Source: an uncultured Cytophagaceae bacterium (GTDB lineage Bacteria > Bacteroidota > Bacteroidia > Cytophagales > Spirosomataceae). Taken from it: a stretch of 64,000 nucleotides of DNA. Shown here one piece after another: positions 37,702 to 45,875 of this stretch. Made by a program: the position numbers and the translations under genes. Position 1 is the stretch's first letter. Every line of letters begins with the position of its first letter. The notes under the pieces were generated by a model. It was not told the DNA's origin and did no database searches. It worked only from the letters and a program-made list of their open reading frames with translations. The stretch covers positions 31,743 through 95,742 of the forward strand of contig CAIUGL010000043.1 in assembly GCA_903898715.1 (NCBI GenBank). The letters are read 5' to 3'.

Positions 37702-38724
37702 TTAAGCGCCGAATCCGGGAGCCGTTAGGTTAACCAACTGATCTGATTTCATGACAATGACACGCTCATCTTGCTTATCAGTCATGTATCCAATAGCCGT
37801 AACATCCGATATTTTTTCTATTTTCTCATAGTCGGCCTGCGAAACCGTAAACACCAACTCATAATCTTCGCCTCCATTCAATGCAGCTGTCAAAGGGCTA
37901 AGGTTGAATTCCGTTGCCGACAAATATGTCTCATCGTCTATTGGAATATTTTTTTCGAAAATACGCGCGCCTGTGCCTGAAGCATTACATAAATGAATAA
38001 TTTCCGCAGCTAAGCCATCTGAGCTATCGATCATCGACGTGGGAGTTACGCCCAAATCACGCATCTCGTGAATGATGTCAAAACGCGCAACAGGTTTTAG
38101 CTGACGTAATACAACATAACTTTTGTTGTCTAATTCTGGCTGCATTTCCGGATTTGCTAAAAATACTTGCTTTTCACGCTCCAACGATTGCAAACCAAGT
38201 AAAGCACCTCCAAAATCTCCTGTCACACAAATGACGTCATTGGGCTTCGCTCCACTGCGTTTCACTAATTGGGGTGCATCCACTACGCCAATCGCGGAAA
38301 CAGAGATGATTAATCCTTGGGGGGACGCCGTGGTATCACCACCTACAAGATCTATTTTATACTCTTCGCAGGCATTTTTAACACCACGATACAATTCTTC
38401 TACAGCCTCCACAGAAAATCGATTACTCAAACCAATACCTAAAACCAATTGGGCAGGAATCGCGTTCATAGCCGCCAAATCAGACAACGCTACACTCACA
38501 ATTTTATATCCTAAATGCAAGAGTGGTGTATAGGAAAGATCAAAATGTACCCCTTCAATTAGTAATTCCGTCGTGGTAACTGTTAATTTACCACCCGAAT
38601 TCAATACCGCAGCGTCATCGCCGATACCTACAGAAGTCCATCCTTGATGCGATTTAAATGGTTCAGCCAGTCGATCGATTAATCCAAACTCACCTATACT
38701 TCCTATTTCTGTTCTGTTTTCCAT
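37702..38724 (-). CDS. thiL: thiamine-monophosphate kinase
   Basis: 340 residues from ATG 38724; a longer reading passes through a terminator hairpin and is rejected. The PurM-like fold shows GIGDDAAVL near the N-terminus, the repeated metal-binding aspartates in DLAAMNA and GGDTTAS, and SSDGLAAEI with GGEDYELVF toward the C-terminus. It makes thiamine diphosphate, the last step of the pathway. A hairpin with T-tract ends four bases before the start codon. The WbqC gene follows after four bases. Confidence 0.95.
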   Translation of the reverse strand: MENRTEIGSIGEFGLIDRLAEPFKSHQGWTSVGIGDDAAVLNSGGKLTVTTTELLIEGVHFDLSYTPLLHLGYKIVSVALSDLAAMNAIPAQLVLGIGLSNRFSVEAVEELYRGVKNACEEYKIDLVGGDTTASPQGLIISVSAIGVVDAPQLVKRSGAKPNDVICVTGDFGGALLGLQSLEREKQVFLANPEMQPELDNKSYVVLRQLKPVARFDIIHEMRDLGVTPTSMIDSSDGLAAEIIHLCNASGTGARIFEKNIPIDDETYLSATEFNLSPLTAALNGGEDYELVFTVSQADYEKIEKISDVTAIGYMTDKQDERVIVMKSDQLVNLTAPGFGA

Positions 38725-38727
38725 ATA

Positions 38728-38754
38728 TAAAAAAAGCCGCCCCAAAAGACGGCT
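38728..38754 (-). terminator. terminator hairpin between lipoprotein gene and thiL
   Basis: On the minus strand AGCCG (38754-38750) pairs with CGGCT (38739-38735), followed by seven Ts (38734-38728). It ends transcripts of the lipoprotein gene at 39223-38774. It lies directly before the thiL start, leaving no room for a thiL promoter in between. Confidence 0.8.
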
Positions 38755-38773
38755 ATAAATTCAAAATGACCAA

Positions 38774-39223
38774 TTACGGGTTAACCAATGCTAAATTAAC
38801 GCGTTTATTACTTGCCTTGATGTAAGTCGTTAATGTCTCTAAACCTAATGTGGTGGCGGTAGGCGTGCCAACAATCCGAAATTCAAGCGTACCGCTAGTT
38901 CCCGTGGGAGCTCCTTCTGAACCTTTCAGATTACTCAAAGTAATTTTAGAATTATCGGTTGCTAACACATAAGTCCCTGTAAACTGCTTTCCATCAAACT
39001 CCGTAAGTGTTACAGATCCCGCTACACTAAGATCTAATTTGAATTGTGCATATCCATTAACAAGGTTAGAGCTTCCTCCTTTCGTGTACTGTGTGGCTCC
39101 ATCCCATTGCGCCGAGCTAACTGACCAAGATTTCTTAACTAATTCCGAAACAGGTGTTGGCTCATCTTTGCCACATCCGAATAACATGAAAGCTGCAATT
39201 GCAATCCAAATAAAATTTTTCAT
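38774..39223 (-). CDS. lipoprotein, lipocalin-like size, function unknown
   Basis: 149 residues with a lipoprotein signal (hydrophobic 5-14, lipobox FGC with Cys17). The mature part is Ser/Thr/Gly rich with alternating strands (FKLDLSVAGSVTLTEFDGKQFTGTYVLA), suggesting a small beta-barrel similar to lipocalin-like proteins of Bacteroidota. No family is recognised. It is a single gene with its own terminator. Confidence 0.7.
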   Translation of the reverse strand: MKNFIWIAIAAFMLFGCGKDEPTPVSELVKKSWSVSSAQWDGATQYTKGGSSNLVNGYAQFKLDLSVAGSVTLTEFDGKQFTGTYVLATDNSKITLSNLKGSEGAPTGTSGTLEFRIVGTPTATTLGLETLTTYIKASNKRVNLALVNP

Positions 39224-39315
39224 CGTGCATTTTTTTACGTTGTAAAATTAAAAATCTTTAGGAATAAAACGGGGTTTGGCTCTTTTTATTTAGTTTCGTA
39301 CAAATTAAAAAACCC

Positions 39316-39555
39316 GTGTTAAACGAGCTTCCTCAATTTACTAAATCCCAATTATCCCTTCGCAATGGGCAAGATAAGCCTGAAATTTGGATCGCGTTTC
39401 AAGGACTTATTTACGATATGACTACCTCGAAATTGTGGAAAAATGGAAAGCATTATGAACATTGGGCAGGGCAGGATTTAACATCTGAGTTAGCTGATGC
39501 TCCACACACCGCAAATGTTTTTGAAAAATTCACGCCAATTGGGAAACTAATATGA
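39316..39555 (+). CDS. cytochrome b5-like heme/steroid-binding miniprotein
   Basis: 79 residues from a GTG start. The fold markers are FTKSQLSLRNGQDKPEIWIAFQGLIYDMT and KHYEHWAGQDLTSELADAPHTANVFEKF, typical of the bacterial cytochrome b5-like (MAPR-type) domain. His residues are in KHYEHW and PHTA. It could bind heme or a sterol-like ligand. The stop TGA overlaps the ATG of the sugar kinase gene (ATGA), so the two are translationally coupled. Confidence 0.8.
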   Translation: MLNELPQFTKSQLSLRNGQDKPEIWIAFQGLIYDMTTSKLWKNGKHYEHWAGQDLTSELADAPHTANVFEKFTPIGKLI

Positions 39556-40400
39556 TTTTAATTGTAGAAAGCGGCTCAACAAAAACAGAATGGCGGTTTA
39601 TTGCTGGTCCTAATCAAGCGTACGAAAGTTTCTTTTCAGCAGGAATCAACCCTTATTATCAGTCGGCAGATGAAATTACCTCCGACCAAAAGCCCACATT
39701 GGACAAATTAGCTCAAAAGAATATCCAACACGTTTTTTATTATGGAACAGGGGTCACTGATGACTCCAAACGAGAAGTTGTCCAGCAGGCCCTTCAACCG
39801 TTTATGGGCAAGGCGACCATCCATGTCGCAAATGATTTAGTCGCTGCAGGAATTTCATTATGTGGAGACGAACCAGGAATCGCATGCATTTTAGGGACAG
39901 GAGCGAACTCTGGATATTTTGAAGGAGGAAAATTGACAGAGCAAATTCCCCCACTTGGATTTTGGCTAGGCGACGAGGGAAGCGGAGCCAATCTAGGCAA
40001 GCGGCTAATTCTCGCCTATTTACATCATGAATTACCTAGTGATTTACGGGATGCGTTTACCAAAAGATTTGGTACCTTAACCCGACTTGATATATTCAAA
40101 CATGCGTACCAAAAAGAATTCCCCAATCGATGGTTCGCCACCTTTTCAAAGTTTCTATTTGATCATCGTAAACACCCATTTTGCTATGCAATGATAGAAA
40201 AAGCATTTCAAGATTTTTGCCAGTTGTATCTAATTAAGTATGAAGCTTCGAAAGATGTGCCCGTACATTTTACAGGGTCTGTCGCATTCTATTATTCAGA
40301 TATACTCAAACGTGTTGTCTCGAGCTTTGGCCTGCGCGTCGGAGTAATTAGTGAGGCGCCAATGGCAGGGCTGACACTTTTTCACAAAAAAATGATTTAG
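39552..40400 (+). CDS. BadF/BadG-type N-acetylglucosamine kinase-like protein
   Basis: 282 residues of the ASKHA sugar kinase fold: phosphate-1 motif IVESGSTKTEWRF near residues 3-15, phosphate-2 ACILGTGANSGYF, and DEGSGANLGKRL. Bacteroidota proteins of this length are annotated as GlcNAc kinase-like or BadF/BadG ATPase; the substrate is probably an amino sugar, for example in cell-wall recycling. It overlaps the cytochrome b5-like gene by four bases, an unexplained pairing. Confidence 0.82.
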   Translation: MILIVESGSTKTEWRFIAGPNQAYESFFSAGINPYYQSADEITSDQKPTLDKLAQKNIQHVFYYGTGVTDDSKREVVQQALQPFMGKATIHVANDLVAAGISLCGDEPGIACILGTGANSGYFEGGKLTEQIPPLGFWLGDEGSGANLGKRLILAYLHHELPSDLRDAFTKRFGTLTRLDIFKHAYQKEFPNRWFATFSKFLFDHRKHPFCYAMIEKAFQDFCQLYLIKYEASKDVPVHFTGSVAFYYSDILKRVVSSFGLRVGVISEAPMAGLTLFHKKMI

Positions 40401-40480
40401 GATTTTTTCAAGAAAATGAGCCAAGCTTGGGGAATATTTTTTAAATTGCGGCTAGCCTAAACATCATCAACAAATCACGC

Positions 40481-41890
40481 ATGACAGCTTCTATGAAGTC
40501 CATTGGGACGAAACAAAAAGCATTAAATATCAACTTAGATCGAAGTATCTACGGGTCATTCGCCGAAATTGGTGCTGGTCAAGATGTAGCTGCCAATTTC
40601 TTCAAGGCAGGAGGAGCTTCAGGAACTATAGCAAAAACGATTTCTGCCTATGATATGGCATTTTCTGATGCCATATACGGAGAGGAAGAATCTGGTAAAT
40701 ATGTTTGCGAACCGCGTTTAATGAAAATGTTAACGCGTGAGTTTAAATTGTTGAGGGTTCGATTAACGGAAACGGCCAACGAGAAACGTTTTTTCGCTTT
40801 CGCTAATACCGTTTCCGCATTAAATTATCAAAAAACAAACGATGCGCATGGTTGGATAGGATTACGCTTCCAATTAAAACCTAATGGCCCAGTAAACAAT
40901 GTAGTCATCCACGTAAACATGTTGGATAATGACAATATTTTACAGCAACAAGCCTTAGGAGTTATTGGAGTTAATTTGTTGTATGGTTGCTATTTCTTAC
41001 ACGCAGATCCAGAAAAATTATTGCTGTCATTATTGGACGACCTCTCCACAGATCGCATTGAAATTGACATGATTCGTTTCGAAGGGGATGATTTTGCGGA
41101 CGTAGATAATCGGTTAATGTCGTTGTATTTAGTTAAACACGGATATACTCAGGCAGCCGTTTTTGGACCAGATGGCACCGTCATGCAACCCTACGATGCC
41201 TTAGCGAAAAAGCATATTGTAGCGATTCGTGGTCGCTTCAGACCTGTTACAAACATCTTTTTAGATATGTTGAAAAAAGGTCAGGCACAATTCGAGCAAG
41301 AATCTGATGTGGATGATGATAAAATATGTGTGCTTTCGGAATTAACCTTACGCAGCTTAGAAGATGGATCACATCACATTAATGAAAAGGATTTCCTTGA
41401 CCGAGTTGATATTTTATGTTCACTCGGACAGACTGTACTTATTTCGAATTTCCACGAATACTTCAAACTGGTAGCTTTCTTAACCAAATTTTCTCGCCTA
41501 AAAATGGCCTTGATTATGGGCATGCCAAACTTGGAGTACATATTTGAAGAAAAACACTACAATCAAAACGACGGTGGGATTTTATCGGCCTTTGCATATT
41601 TGTTTGGCCCAAATATAAAATTGTATTTGTACCCAACGATTGATGATGGAGGTGCCGTACTTAATTTAAAGACATTCAAAGCGGCACCCCATTTACGTGG
41701 TTTGTTGCAATATTTAATCGATAATAAGAAGTTGGAGGATATTAAAAAGTCAGACGAAAAATTGATGAATATCCGCACCGACCAAGTTTTGGCGATGATC
41801 CAACAAGGCGCTGGAGACTGGGAAAAGTTAGTCCCAGAATCCGTTGGCAAACTGATTAAGGAACATGCATTGTTTGGTTTTCCTCAGTAA
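40481..41890 (+). CDS. conserved protein of unknown function (often mis-called TonB receptor)
   Basis: 469 residues, soluble, with no signal peptide and no membrane segment. The N-terminus has the strongly conserved ALNINLDRSIYGSFAEIGAG and GAGQDVAANFFKAGGASGTIAKT, and later NDAHGWIGLRFQ and LLYGCYFLH. As I remember, relatives in several phyla carry labels such as TonB-dependent receptor or nucleotide adenylyltransferase; neither fits what is visible (no plug, no barrel, no HxGH). No catalytic motif stands out. It stands alone between the sugar kinase and the uvrD-type gene. Confidence 0.75.
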   Translation: MTASMKSIGTKQKALNINLDRSIYGSFAEIGAGQDVAANFFKAGGASGTIAKTISAYDMAFSDAIYGEEESGKYVCEPRLMKMLTREFKLLRVRLTETANEKRFFAFANTVSALNYQKTNDAHGWIGLRFQLKPNGPVNNVVIHVNMLDNDNILQQQALGVIGVNLLYGCYFLHADPEKLLLSLLDDLSTDRIEIDMIRFEGDDFADVDNRLMSLYLVKHGYTQAAVFGPDGTVMQPYDALAKKHIVAIRGRFRPVTNIFLDMLKKGQAQFEQESDVDDDKICVLSELTLRSLEDGSHHINEKDFLDRVDILCSLGQTVLISNFHEYFKLVAFLTKFSRLKMALIMGMPNLEYIFEEKHYNQNDGGILSAFAYLFGPNIKLYLYPTIDDGGAVLNLKTFKAAPHLRGLLQYLIDNKKLEDIKKSDEKLMNIRTDQVLAMIQQGAGDWEKLVPESVGKLIKEHALFGFPQ

Positions 41891-41932
41891 CAAATTATCA
41901 GTTTAGCGGCCCGAAAAAGATCAAAATTTCCC

Positions 41933-41940
41933 TATTTTTG
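41933..41940 (+). promoter_or_regulatory. putative -7 box of the UvrD-type gene
   Basis: TATTTTTG fits TAnnTTTG and lies 29 bases before the ATG at 41970. Its position supports that ATG and argues against the upstream TTG at 41949. Confidence 0.45.
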
Positions 41941-41969
41941 TTGCCCGATTGAACAATAAAAATCACCCT

Positions 41970-44246
41970 ATGGATTATTTGGCAGGCCTTAATGTGCCCC
42001 AGCGTCAAGCAGTTGAACATATCGACGGCCCTTTAATGATTATCGCTGGTGCAGGCTCGGGGAAAACCCGCGTTTTGACCTACCGAACTGCCTATTTAAT
42101 TGAGAAAGGTGTAGATCCATTTAGCATCCTGTTACTAACATTTACGAATAAAGCTGCTGGCGAAATGCGCCATCGGATTGAAAATGTAATCGGAACCCAG
42201 GCTAAAAATATTTGGATGGGCACATTCCACTCCGTTTTTGCTAAAATCTTACGTTTTGAGGGTACGCGTTTGGGGTATACGTCCAACTTTTCAATTTATG
42301 ATACGGATGATTCGAAATCGTTGATTCGCGCACTCATCAAGGAGCAAAACCTCGATGATAAAATATACAAAGTTAACCTTGTGCTAAATCGGATCTCTAA
42401 TGCTAAAAATAGGCTAATTGGACCGGATCAATACATGGCGAGCTCCGTATTGGAACAGGAAGATCGTTATGCAAAAATTCCGATGATGGGTCAGCTATAC
42501 AAATTATATTGCCAGCGCTGTTTCCAAGCGAATGCGATGGATTTCGACGACCTACTTTTTCAAACCAACATACTTTTTAGGGATCATTTAGATGTTTTAA
42601 ATAAATACCAACACAAGTTTAAACATGTGATGGTGGATGAGTTTCAGGATACTAACGTGTCTCAATATCTGATCACGAAAAAACTATCGGCAGTTAATCA
42701 AAACATATGTGTGGTAGGTGATGATGCCCAAAGTATTTATGCCTTTCGTGGTGCCGACATCCAAAATATTCTGAATTTCGAGCGTGATTATCCTGATTTG
42801 ACAACAATCAAATTAGAGGAAAATTACCGTTCGACAAAAGCTATTGTTGCCGTTGCAAACTCAATTATTGCACGCAACAAAACGCAGTTGAAAAAAGATG
42901 TATTTACCTCGAACGAGGACGGGGACCAAATTGAAATTATTCGGGCGGGTAGCGATAATGAGGAAGGGCGAATTATTGCATCAACTATTCTAGAAACGCG
43001 TCAACGTGATGGTTTGATCTGGTCGGACTTTGCCATTCTTTATCGAACAAATGCGCAATCACGTTCTTTCGAAGAGTCACTTAGGCGACTAAATATCAAG
43101 TATAAGATCGTAGGCGGATTATCTTTTTACCAACGGAAAGAAATTAAAGATGTTTTAGGCTACTTACGATTTGTTGTCAACCAACAAGATGAAGAAGCGT
43201 TTAAACGTATTATCAATTTACCTAAACGAGGTATTGGCGATACAACTATTGCAAAAATAGCCATTACTGCAGCTGAGCAAAATACGTCTGTTTGGGATAT
43301 TGTGGCTAACATTCAGCAATTTCAAGGAGTACGTGGCACTGCTCCGATCGAACAATTTGCCGACTTGATTAAGTCCTACAAATTAATGGTCGAAGTCGAA
43401 GGAAAAGATGCTTATGAAGTTGCCAGCCATGTAGCTAAAACCTCGGGCTTAGTGCGTGAGCTTTATGAAGACAAAACGGTAGAAGGACTTGCACGTTATC
43501 AAAACGTCCAAGAATTATTAAATGCTGTTAAGCAATTTGTAGATTCGGAGGAAAACGAAGATAAATCACTGGCTACCTTTTTGCAATCCGTTTCCCTACT
43601 GACAAATGCAGATACGACGGAGGATCCCAATGACACCGATAAAGTTACCTTGATGACTGTTCACTCAGCTAAAGGACTCGAATTCAAACACGTATTTTTA
43701 GTTGGCCTAGAAGAAGATCTATTCCCAAGTCAAATGATGTTACAAAGTCAGGCCGACTTAGAAGAAGAGCGTAGATTATTCTATGTGGCAATTACGCGGG
43801 CGGAGAAAAAACTAATGATTTCGTATGCGGAATCGAGGTATCAGTTTGGACGATTAAAATCATGCGAACCTAGCAGGTTTATAGATGAATTAGATAGCAC
43901 CTATTTAAAGATGGCTAAAACTCCTGGCAAAAAGGATGTGTCTAATTATCGCCCAGTACAAAAAACAGGATTTGTTGAAAAATCGACAAATGTCTCAGCA
44001 GCGCAATTGATTCAGAAACCCAAGCAAAATACAAATTACCAACACGTTCCCTCGGCTGATTTCAAGCAATCGGATCCAATGAGTTTACAGGAAGGCCAAC
44101 GGGTCGAGCATCAAAAATTTGGCTTTGGAACGATAGCTAAACTTGAGATCAATGGTGCTGAGCGGAAGGCCCATATCACATTTGAACAAGGAGTGGGCGA
44201 GAAGACGCTCTTATTAAGCTTCGCCAAATTGATGATTATCGTGTAG
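41970..44246 (+). CDS. UvrD/PcrA-type DNA helicase
   Basis: 758 residues from ATG 41970. Superfamily 1A motifs are complete: Walker A GAGSGKT at 27-33, LTFTNKAAGEM, VDEFQDTN, VVGDDAQSIYAFRGA, LEENYRS, VTLMTVHSAKGLEF and FYVAITRAEKKL. The C-terminal tail includes a Tudor-like segment (GQRVEHQKFGFGTIAKLE) that in PcrA/UvrD relatives contacts RNA polymerase. It works in repair and replication-transcription conflicts. The stop lies 148 bases before the start of the accessory cluster. Confidence 0.95.
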   Translation: MDYLAGLNVPQRQAVEHIDGPLMIIAGAGSGKTRVLTYRTAYLIEKGVDPFSILLLTFTNKAAGEMRHRIENVIGTQAKNIWMGTFHSVFAKILRFEGTRLGYTSNFSIYDTDDSKSLIRALIKEQNLDDKIYKVNLVLNRISNAKNRLIGPDQYMASSVLEQEDRYAKIPMMGQLYKLYCQRCFQANAMDFDDLLFQTNILFRDHLDVLNKYQHKFKHVMVDEFQDTNVSQYLITKKLSAVNQNICVVGDDAQSIYAFRGADIQNILNFERDYPDLTTIKLEENYRSTKAIVAVANSIIARNKTQLKKDVFTSNEDGDQIEIIRAGSDNEEGRIIASTILETRQRDGLIWSDFAILYRTNAQSRSFEESLRRLNIKYKIVGGLSFYQRKEIKDVLGYLRFVVNQQDEEAFKRIINLPKRGIGDTTIAKIAITAAEQNTSVWDIVANIQQFQGVRGTAPIEQFADLIKSYKLMVEVEGKDAYEVASHVAKTSGLVRELYEDKTVEGLARYQNVQELLNAVKQFVDSEENEDKSLATFLQSVSLLTNADTTEDPNDTDKVTLMTVHSAKGLEFKHVFLVGLEEDLFPSQMMLQSQADLEEERRLFYVAITRAEKKLMISYAESRYQFGRLKSCEPSRFIDELDSTYLKMAKTPGKKDVSNYRPVQKTGFVEKSTNVSAAQLIQKPKQNTNYQHVPSADFKQSDPMSLQEGQRVEHQKFGFGTIAKLEINGAERKAHITFEQGVGEKTLLLSFAKLMIIV

Positions 44247-44263
44247 CCTCGCTGATAAATAGT

Positions 44264-44271
44264 TATGTTTG
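44264..44271 (+). promoter_or_regulatory. candidate promoter box of the accessory cluster
   Basis: TATGTTTG fits TAnnTTTG, 123 bases before the first cluster ATG at 44395. The 148-base gap between uvrD and the cluster is very AT-rich and holds nothing else I recognise. Confidence 0.3.
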
Positions 44272-44394
44272 AAAACCTACTATTAATAAGATAATTATTA
44301 AAAGGCTACTAAATTTATTCCACATTTTAGTCTGAATAAGTCAATAAGACTTAATTTTATAGATTATTTGTATGAATCTTTATAAATCAAAGAA

Positions 44395-45141
44395 ATGCTT
44401 CTGAAGAACAAAACTTCAATAATTACGGGCTGCAACAAAGGAATAGGGAAAGCGATTTTAGAATTGTTCGCCCAAAATGGGTCTGATATAATTGCATGCA
44501 TCAGAAAAGAATCAGAAGGTTTTGATTTATTTATTGACACAATTGAGAAGAAATATCAAATCAAGGTTTATAAATTCTATTTCGATCTTGAAAATTTGGA
44601 TGAGATCAAATCCTGTATTGGCAAAATAGCTGCATTAAAAATTAAGATTGACATATTGGTAAATAATGCCGGGATAGCGGCAGGTTCATTTTTTCAAATG
44701 ACTCCGATGCGTGATCTTGAAAAAATGATGCAGGTTAATTTTACTTCTCAAATTTATTTCACGCAAGGTATATCTCGCCTCATGTCGAAACATAAAATTG
44801 GCTCTATTGTAAATGTTGCCTCTACAGCTGGGATTTTAGGTGATATAGGAACTTTAAGCTATGGCTCAAGTAAAGCTGCCCTGATGTTTGCAACAAAGAC
44901 AATTGCCGCAGAATTAGGAGCATCCAATATCCGTGTCAATGCAGTTGCCCCAAGCGTAACTAAAACTGACATGTATCACCAAATGGATGAGAAATCACGT
45001 GATAACCTGATTCAATCTTCTATTTTGAAACGAGCATGCGAGCCAATTGAAGTCGCCAATGTTGTTTTATTTCTGGCAAGTGATATGTCATCATTTGTTA
45101 ATGCGCAGACGATACGAATTGATGGTGGGTTTATCAACTAA
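44395..45141 (+). CDS. SDR-family oxidoreductase (FabG-like)
   Basis: 248 residues of a classical short-chain dehydrogenase: TGCNKGIG at 11-18, NNAG at 90-93, and the Ser143-Tyr156-Lys160 triad in VAST and YGSSK. The C-terminus has IRIDGGFIN, the usual FabG end. It would reduce a keto group or oxidise an alcohol with NAD(P). First gene of the accessory cluster, 14 bases before the acyltransferase. A beta-keto-ACP reductase role is possible because of the ACP in the cluster; a sugar or polyol substrate is equally possible. Confidence 0.9.
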   Translation: MLLKNKTSIITGCNKGIGKAILELFAQNGSDIIACIRKESEGFDLFIDTIEKKYQIKVYKFYFDLENLDEIKSCIGKIAALKIKIDILVNNAGIAAGSFFQMTPMRDLEKMMQVNFTSQIYFTQGISRLMSKHKIGSIVNVASTAGILGDIGTLSYGSSKAALMFATKTIAAELGASNIRVNAVAPSVTKTDMYHQMDEKSRDNLIQSSILKRACEPIEVANVVLFLASDMSSFVNAQTIRIDGGFIN

Positions 45142-45155
45142 CAAATGAAAGATAT

Positions 45156-45818
45156 ATGATCTTAGGGATATATTGTGCTGGAGGGTTTGGAAAAGAAGTG
45201 TTCGATATCGCATCTAGGCAAAATGGTATTTCTCAGCAGTGGGAAAAAATAATTTTTATTGACGATTTTGCATCGGATGATTCTGATGTGTATTTGACCC
45301 AATCTTATAAATTCGATTCGTTAACAGCTAAATTTGACAAATCAAACTTAGAAATTGTCATTGCAAACGGAGAGCCATTTCATAAACAAGTTTTATTTAA
45401 TAAAGTAGAGCAAGCTGGATACCGTTTCGGTCGGGTTCAAGATCCTACCGCCATTGTATCTCCTAGTGCAGAAATCGGCCAAGGAGTTATCATTGCATCC
45501 TTTGGTATCATAGCAAGTAATTCAAAAATTGGGCATAACGTGGCAATTAATGTGCATACAATTATTGGGCATGATATTGAGATAAAAGACCATGTAATAT
45601 TGTCGAGTATGGTCAATATTGGGGGCTTTTGCCAAATTGACACAGGGACTTATATAGGAATGAATGCTCAAATTAAAGATGGCTTGCGCATTGGCAAAGA
45701 TGCCATTATTGGAATGGGGGCGGTTGTTCATCATAACATTGAATCGGATGTAATTGCGCTCGGAAATCCAGCCCGTCCCATGAGACGCAATACTGAAAAA
45801 AGAGTATTTAAGAGTTGA
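45156..45818 (+). CDS. PglD/NeuD-type hexapeptide acyltransferase
   Basis: 220 residues. The N-terminal Rossmann-like PglD domain starts LGIYCAGGFGKEVFDIA; the left-handed beta helix occupies about 88-205 with hexad steps such as IGQGVI, IGHNVA, IGKDAI. His in IGHNVAINVHTIIGH is in the catalytic position. The family acetylates amino sugars for glycoproteins and capsules. In V. cholerae O1 the related gene rfbO stands in the tetronate cluster. Here it may acylate the product of the pathway. Confidence 0.88.
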   Translation: MILGIYCAGGFGKEVFDIASRQNGISQQWEKIIFIDDFASDDSDVYLTQSYKFDSLTAKFDKSNLEIVIANGEPFHKQVLFNKVEQAGYRFGRVQDPTAIVSPSAEIGQGVIIASFGIIASNSKIGHNVAINVHTIIGHDIEIKDHVILSSMVNIGGFCQIDTGTYIGMNAQIKDGLRIGKDAIIGMGAVVHHNIESDVIALGNPARPMRRNTEKRVFKS

Positions 45819-45828
45819 TTATTTTGAC

Positions 45829-45836
45829 TACCTTTG
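45829..45836 (+). promoter_or_regulatory. putative internal promoter before the transketolase genes
   Basis: TACCTTTG fits TAnnTTTG, with TTTA 18 bases upstream at 45807-45810. It lies in the 57-base gap before ATG 45876, the widest gap of the cluster. The box overlaps the TTG of the longer transketolase reading, which supports the ATG. Confidence 0.45.
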
Positions 45837-45875
45837 CCGATTCATATTAGTTACAAGCTACTTTTTATACGTCCT

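Noticed and set aside
40421..40430. Palindrome CCAAGCTTGG between the sugar kinase gene and the unknown gene
   Set aside because: Ten bases only, no second copy, and no loop for a hairpin; not evidence of an operator.
40452..40461. Second half-site of the MntR operator (CTAGCCTAAA) before the unknown gene at 40481
   Set aside because: Only one arm matches and the left arm is degenerate; a 10-base match can arise by chance in 64 kb.
40481..41890. TonB-dependent receptor
   Set aside because: No signal peptide, TonB box, plug or barrel strands; the protein looks soluble.
44324..44333. Half-site ATTTTAGTCT before the accessory cluster
   Set aside because: Matches only the left arm of the mntH palindrome; no right arm, so no claim of metal control is made.
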